Positions 58,074 to 64,000 of a stretch of 64,000 bases of DNA are shown one piece after another (the stretch's first letter is position 1; each line of letters begins with the position of its first letter). The notes under the pieces are model-generated. The model was given only the letters and a program-made list of their open reading frames with translations. It did no database searches and was not told where the DNA came from. The position numbers were made by a program, and so were the translations under genes. This DNA comes from Tetradesmus obliquus (Eukaryota > Chlorophyta > Chlorophyceae > Sphaeropleales > Scenedesmaceae). The stretch is taken from positions 7,750,001 through 7,814,000 of the forward strand of contig CP126193.1 in assembly GCA_030272155.1 (NCBI GenBank). Reading direction: 5' to 3'.

Positions 58074-60061
58074 CAGGCGCATCCTGCGTGGCGGCGCAAC
58101 CACTGCATGGCAGTGGCAAATGTGGCTGTCATACATGGCGTCAGAGATGCGTGTTCATTCAAGCTGTGTGTGTGGCGTACTACAATAATGTGCGAGCTGT
58201 ACAGACTTATGGGACATTGCTGTGCCTGCATGTGTGTGCCATACTATCCAGTCACTGGTGTTGTCCTGGGTTTCTTTGCGCATCAATGTAGTCTACTCAT
58301 GCCTCATGTGGCTATGTTTTGTGTTGCACAGCAGCAGAGCTGTTACATGGCGAGCTCCGGTAGTGTACGTGGCATCGTCTGCGTAGCTCACAGCTGGCAG
58401 CAGGTGTTGTCAGCTGCGTTGCAGCTGTGACAGCACGACGGCTGGCCTAGTACCTTGGTTTCACTTCCATTACTGGAGCTAAAATCTGCAGTGGAACTGG
58501 GTTGGTGTCAGTAGCACCGCTGTATGGTCAGGCACAACACTGCAGACAGCTGTCAGCTGCTTGGAGACAAAGATGGGCAGGTCTGGCCTAGGTGTGGTGT
58601 TTCACGAAGTGTGTAGCACTAACACTGATGCTATGGCTTGATGAGTAACAATATGATGATGAAGTGTGTAGCACCGTCAAAGACGTCTGGACAGGAAGCG
58701 AGTTAGCTGCATAGTCAACCCAAAAGGCTTGGTAGTACACTAGTTACACCGGGTGCCACAAACAACAAACCTGATCAGACAACTGGCATCCTTGCAGACG
58801 CACATGTTCTCAACGATAAGGTGACCACGAGAGGCAAATTTCGTAACACACACAATGGCCGTTGCTGTTGACCGTGCATGTTCCCACACACAAGTGTTGT
58901 GTTGTGCTTCATATGTAATGTGATGTAAATGTGTACCCCTGTGTATGCGATCCAACACCATGTATACCAAGCAAGCAGTGTTGTGATCAATGCGTTTTGT
59001 GTGCCGTGCCCAGCATGCCTGCCGCAAGGACAGATGCCTGCACCTCTGTACAACAGCCCATCTCCAATCACTTCACACATGTATTGCTGAAATGCCCAGG
59101 TCTAACTGGTGGTCCAACAGAAGGGTACCACTCAATACAGAAACACACAGCACCGCTCGCGAATGATCTGATCATTCAAGCTGGCATTGATTCTGGTTCT
59201 TAGAGCTGCACGTATCACTATGATCAGCATGATCCCTCCGTGACTCTCTACTTCTCACAGCCTCAAAAAACCTGCAAACCAGGCTGACACAGCCTGTCGC
59301 AGAGCCTGCCCCAGGCGCAGTGCAACGAGCATCATACCAGCTGCAGCTAGCAGCTGCTTAGCTGTACATGCGGACACCAGACTCGCAGGGGCATGGGCAA
59401 CAGCAGGAAAACTCTGCACACGGCGCTGAAAACAGCAACAGAAGCAGCAACCCAGCTGTCTGGCCATACGGCTGGAGCAGGGCCACGCCCTACTACTGTA
59501 CATGACCGTTTAACACGCCCACCAGCCTCGGCTGGCAGAGGCAAACAATAGCAGAGGCAAACAATAGCAGGAGTTGTTGAAAGAGTTGGTGCGTGTGATG
59601 AGGCGGCAGCAGCAGCTGCAGCAGGCAGCAGCAGGAGGGCCCCTGCTGCCAGTGCAGCTGCCACAGCTCGCCCTTTTGAACAATGCATATTAGTGAAGAA
59701 CCCGTACGGTAGCTACAGCCCAGCCAGACCGTACTGAACACTGCCAACAGCGACAAACTAGCAGTAGGCAACTCCAGCACATGAAATCAACCACCCTCCC
59801 CCAAGCTATAATACTCCACAGGGGCTGCGCGCAAAGCACGCAGCCATTGCTGTGGCACTCTCCAAATACAGACATTCACTGCCTCTCAAAATGTGTGGCA
59901 TGCACCACACAGTGCATCATGCACGCTGAATCGCACTTGCAGCCAGCCCGGCCGGACCGCACAAACACGGCAGCAATTGCAGCCACACTCCGCAGCACCA
60001 ACTCAGTACGGGCTGCCGCACACTCTTGCCAGGCACACTCACGCCTCAAGCTAGCAGCTGC
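58009..60061. other. Convergent intergenic region, TPR gene / ABCC copy C
   Basis: No exon recognised in about 2 kb apart from the duplicated tail at its left edge. TGTAA words near 58914 and 58925 on the plus strand are candidate ends of the TPR transcript. Confidence 0.5.
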
Positions 60062-63000
60062 TTAGAAAGCAGCGCCCTGTGCCCTGCGGCTGAAGTACTC
60101 AGCGGCCATCTGGCGCAGGCCAGCTGCTGCTGCAGCACCGGTCTTGTCCACCAGCTTGGAGAACATGGACTCGGGGTTGTCGAGCAGCACTGAGGGTGGC
60201 GCCATCTCCTTGAGCACACCAGCCTCCATCACCAGCACCTGGTCGGACTCGATGACGGTGTCCAGCCTGTGGGCAATGGTGAGCGTGGTGCGCTCCTGGA
60301 ACACACGCTTGATGACGGCCTGCACCTCCTGCTCGGTGTGGGGGTCCATGGCGGCAGTCGCCTCGTCCAGGCACAGAATGGGCACGTTGCGCAGGGCAGC
60401 GCGGGCAAGGCACACCAGCTGCTGCTGGCCCAGAGACCAGGCCTGGCCACCTGTGCCGTCCACGCGCCCATCAAGGCCACCTGCAGACTTGACCTGGCTC
60501 TCGAGGTTGGCCTTCTTGATGACCTCCCACATGGCAGTGTCGGTGAACTCGCCGAAGGGGTCCAGGTTGGTGCGCACGGTGCCGGTGAACACCACGGGCT
60601 CCTGGGGGATGATGGACAGGCTTGGGCGCAGCTTGCGCAGGGCCAGGCTGGCAACATCCACGCCGTCGACCTTGATGGTACCCTTGTCCAGTTCGAACAT
60701 GCGGTACAGGGCCAGCAGCAGGGTGGACTTGCCGGAGCCAGTGCGGCCCACAACACCTGCCTTCTCAGCGTGGTTGAGGCGGAAGGAGACGCCTGCAGGA
60801 GGGGGATGAGATGTAGTGGGAGGGTGTGCAGCAGTAACAGCAGGATCAGTCAGTAAGTCTCACCAAGCACAGCGAAAGCGCAGCATACTCTAGTGTCAGG
60901 CTACTCCTCAGGCAACTGCAGGCACTGCAGCGAACTGCACAAGCCTAAACAATCAGCTGCAAAACCTTTATACACTATGCTGATCAAGCAGCATGCAGGC
61001 ACACAGCAGTTAGCAGCACACACCGGCTGAGCTCTCAGGCAGGGAGCGGCACTCACCCTTCAGTGCGTAGGGCGCAGACGGCAGGTACTTCATCCACACG
61101 TTGTCAAACTCGATGGTGCCGCGGCGAGGCCAGCCAGCAGGTGCGCCACCGTCGCTGCCCGCAGCCACAATCATCTTGCCATCCTTCTTGTCTCCGGAGC
61201 TGTCAGTGGTGTAGAGTGCCTCGCCCTCCTGGGGGGTCTTGGTGGCCATCCATCCGATCTTCTCAGTGGATGCGAAGAGGGAGATGGCTTCTGCCAGGAA
61301 GCGCACAGACCAGGTGTAGAACACAAGCATCTGCAGCGGGGCAGGCAGGGAGGCAGTTGCAGGCGGAACATGGTGTGAGTAACACGCTAGGTGGTTCTGA
61401 GGTGTGTCACTGAAGGTGAACTATGCACAGGCCAACATGTACAAGCATTGAGCGCAAGCAACAAAGAACGGCAATGTTTGTATCAGATCAGTGCACCTGG
61501 CAAAATGGCCGGCTGCAGGATCTGCAGTGTTTGTATCTACTCAGTGCACCTGGCACAATGGCTGGCTGCAGGATCTGCAGTGTTTGTAACTACTCAGTGC
61601 ACCTGGCAGGGTGGCTGGCTGCGGGATCTGCAGTGTTTGTATCAGATAAGTGCACCTGGCAGGGTGGCTGGCTGCAAGATCTGCAGTGTTTGTATTGGAT
61701 AAGTGCACCTGGCAGGGTGGCTGGCTGCGGGATCTGCAGTGTTTGCATCGGGTAAGTGCACCTGGCAGGGTGGCTGGCTGCTGGATCTGCTTACCTGGAT
61801 GGTGTTGGAGAAGGCCAGGCCGACAGCGGCGGCACCCAGCACTGTGCGCTGAGTTACGGCGAAGATGCACACAGACAGCACCAGGATGGCACCGTACAGG
61901 TCGCAGTAGAAGGCCAGCCACAGGTTGAGGGACTCTCCGTTGAACAGGGCACGGTGGTGCTCGTCGATCTTGTTGGCGGCGGTGGCAACAAAGTACTTGT
62001 TCTGGCCGAAGGCAGTGATGATGGGCAGGCCCTCCAGGGTCTCAGCAACCAGGCCGACCAGGTCACCGGCAGTCTCGGCCTTCTGCTGCTTCAGGGTGGT
62101 GGCGGCTGGCAGGTAGAAGTAGAGCATGACGCCGGTGACGAAGAAGAGCACACCGCCGAACACGCTGAACATGGGGATGGTGACTGACACGGTGATGACG
62201 GTGGAAAGCATGATCAGGCCGTAGATGCCCAGGTAGTGCAGGGTGTCGACCAGGTTCTCATCCATCATGTCCTGGTCCTTGGTGAAGGCCACAAGCATCT
62301 CACCCACAGGGTTCTGCAGGAAGAAGCCGAGGGGAGCGTACAGCACCCTGCAGCAAGAAAAGCGAGACAGTAGGACGTGGTTAGTTGCCTACAACTTTGT
62401 TGCATTGCATGGCATTCACTGTGTTGGCACACAAATGCTTGCAGGAAGGCTGCAGGCAGGCTTGCAGGAGGCTGCAGGACGGCTACAAGATGGCACAAAG
62501 GCTTGCAGGAACGCTGCAGGAAGGCACAAAGGCTTGCAGGGACGCTGCAGGAAGGCACAAAGGCCTGCAGGAAGGCACAAAGGCTTGCAGGAAAGGAGGC
62601 TGCGGATTATCAAGTTGCAGGTGTGTTCTTGTGCAACTCACTTGTGGAGCATGTTCTTGTGCAGGCGCTGGCTGGCACCCAGAGACCACAAGTGGAAGGT
62701 GGATCCGCGCAGCAGCATCAGCACGATGAAGGCCAGGGTGAGCATACCGTAGATGAACACGTAGGCGGGGCCAGCGGCACCGAAGATCTTGATGGGAGGG
62801 CCAGTGACGTACCATTTGCGGGTGTCGCCGGTCCACTGGCGCACCCTGCGAGACAACGCAGCAGCAGCAAGCACCATCAGACGTGCAAAGCCAACGGTTG
62901 GAATGCTTGATGCAAGGCAGGCAGCTGAATATTGCACACTGCTGCACTGGAGAAGGCACTTTAGAACAGTGCAGGTTTACAGTAACGCATGCAGCACACA

Positions 63001-64000
63001 GCCTTCCAGGAACGTGTGCAGGAAACTTGCAGGAAACTTGCCGGAAACTTGCAGGAAAGCATGCAGCAGTGCACTTCCACGCGCCACTCACCACATGTCG
63101 GAGATCTGGCGGGATGTCTGCGCGCTGAGGAACCACACCAGGGAGATGGGCAGGATCCAGTACTTGGCATACTTGGTGTACACGCCGATGGCCTGGCCCA
63201 TGGTGAGGGTGGTGGCGTTCTTCTCCTTCTTCTTGCCCATCTGGTCCTTGATGTTGGTGGCGGACAGGGACAGGCCGGAGCTGGAGCGGCCGGTAGGCTT
63301 CTTCTTGGGAGCGTCCTTGGGCTGCTCGGCGCCGCCAGCAGCAGCCAGCAGGTGGCTGGTGGGCAGCACCTTGGACAGCAGCTGCTGGGCCTGGCCGTTC
63401 CAGGGGCCGAAGTAGATCATGTTGCCCTCGTCCATGATGGCAACCTTGTCGCACTGGGGCAGGAACTCGACTTGGTGGGTGATGAGGATGATGGCCTTCT
63501 CACACATGCTGTCCTTGAGCAGGTTCTTGAAGATGTGGTGGGCGGTGTGGTGGTCCACGGCGGACAGGGCGTTGTCAAGCAGCACCAGGTCACCGTTGAA
63601 ATAGGCACAGCGGGCGAGGTTGAGGCGCTGGCGCTGGCCACCGGACAGGTTGATGCCGCGCAGGCCGGCCTTGGACTGGTCACCCTTGGGCAGGATCTGC
63701 AGGTCGAGCTCCAGAGCGCAGTCGTGGATCACCTGCGGGGTGTGGTGGAAGGAGCAGCAGCAGGTACATGTCGAGCAACAGTTTCGCAGACGAATACCAG
63801 CTAGCCAACTGTGCCGATGCCATGCTGTTCAATGAATAGCAGGAACAGCTGGCACAAATCAGCTGATGCTTAGCAGCAGACACTAGCAGCTAGCAGTGCA
63901 ACATCACCAACAGAAGCGCCCACATCAGCAGTGGCAGCACCATGCAGACACACAGCAGTGCAGCAAGCAGCAACAGCAGCAGCAGCAGCAGCACCAGCGC
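60062..64000 (-). CDS. ABCC (MRP-type) ABC transporter, copy C, 5' part outside window
   Basis: Third paralogue of the ABCC transporter, last five exons only: 63732-63092, 62845-62642, 62347-61795, 61330-61057 and 60792-60062; exon phases equal those of copy B. Visible parts: end of NBD1 (LSGGQRQR, LVLLDNALSAVD with the same Asn after Walker B, LITHQVEFL), TMD2 (VLYAPLGFFLQNPVGEMLVA, LIMLSTVITVSVTIPMFSVF) and full NBD2 (GRTGSGKST, SLGQQQL, LCLDEATAAMD, IAHRLDTV). It is closer to copy B than to copy A and keeps exon 8 unsplit, where copy A has an intron. The C-terminus, RRAQGAAF, is a few residues longer than in B. Introns carry three minisatellites. Confidence 0.95.
61470..61795. repeat. ~54-bp tandem repeat, about 6 copies, ABCC copy C intron 8
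   Basis: Units with GTGCACCTGGCAGGGTGGCT and GGATCTGCAGTGTTTGTA run head to tail up to the exon 8 donor. In transcript sense each unit holds a CCAG/GTGCAC junction resembling a donor. Confidence 0.93.
62435..62600. repeat. Short tandem repeat (GGCTTGCAGGA units), ABCC copy C intron 7
   Basis: About ten imperfect units built from GGCTTGCAGGA, GCTGCAGGA and GGCACAAA. In transcript sense they give repeated TCCTGCA words resembling acceptors. Confidence 0.85.
63008..63062. repeat. 12-bp tandem repeat, ABCC copy C intron 6
   Basis: Four to five units of CTTGCAGGAAA, beginning about 30 bases downstream of the exon 6 donor (63092) in transcript sense. Confidence 0.85.

Noticed and set aside
58009..60061. 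Possible additional gene between the TPR gene and ABCC copy C
   Set aside because: Only short frames without recognisable domains or consistent splice phases.
1..64000. tRNA, rRNA, transposase, integrase or viral genes
   Set aside because: None recognised on either strand; repeats found are short and non-coding.

Overview
The window is nuclear DNA from a green alga, most likely a chlorophycean of the Sphaeropleales/Scenedesmus type. Every gene except one is split by many short introns with GTGAGT-like donors and CTGCAG-like acceptors. CTG/CAG triplet tracts are abundant, TGTAA polyadenylation signals follow several genes, and there is a clear orthologue of NAB1, a translation repressor known from Chlamydomonas. 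Genus is an inference. Eleven genes are supported; exon coordinates were read by hand from splice sites and reading-frame phase, and in nearly all cases the exon lengths sum to an intact frame.

Layout from left to right: (1) 1-6141, minus strand, ABCC-type ABC transporter copy A, cut by the left edge before its last exon. (2) 7510-15578, minus, PEX5, the peroxisomal PTS1 receptor, 13 exons. (3) 16116-16553, plus, an intronless ELF4-like protein, divergent from PEX5. (4) 18337-24409, plus, ABCC copy B, complete, 10 exons, 1282 residues. (5) 26287-32932, minus, a chromatin protein with ARID, SAND, Tudor-like and Hsp20-like domains. (6) 33464-37110, minus, GPN1 GTPase. (7) 37479-39732, plus, a CPBP-family membrane protease, divergent from GPN1. 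(8) 41814-45620, minus, NAB1. (9) 46936-52124, minus, an RMD1/DUF155 membrane protein. (10) about 53046-58008, plus, a TPR protein with a possible mitochondrial presequence. (11) 60062-64000, minus, ABCC copy C, cut by the right edge so that only its last five exons are present.

The genes do not form an operon-like system. They cover membrane transport (three paralogous ABCC genes), peroxisome import, clock or light-regulated expression (ELF4-like, NAB1), chromatin, RNA polymerase II assembly (GPN1) and organelle membranes. The most unusual property is structural. In at least six genes, introns or 3' flanks carry extra, decayed copies of the neighbouring exon end, nearly always including the splice junction. 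Together with CTG triplet tracts placed directly at 3' splice sites and with introns present in one ABCC paralogue but not the others, this suggests that small tandem duplications at exon borders are a main source of intron growth here. Two families of roughly 110-bp dispersed repeats, a large nested palindrome and several minisatellites also lie in introns or intergenic DNA.
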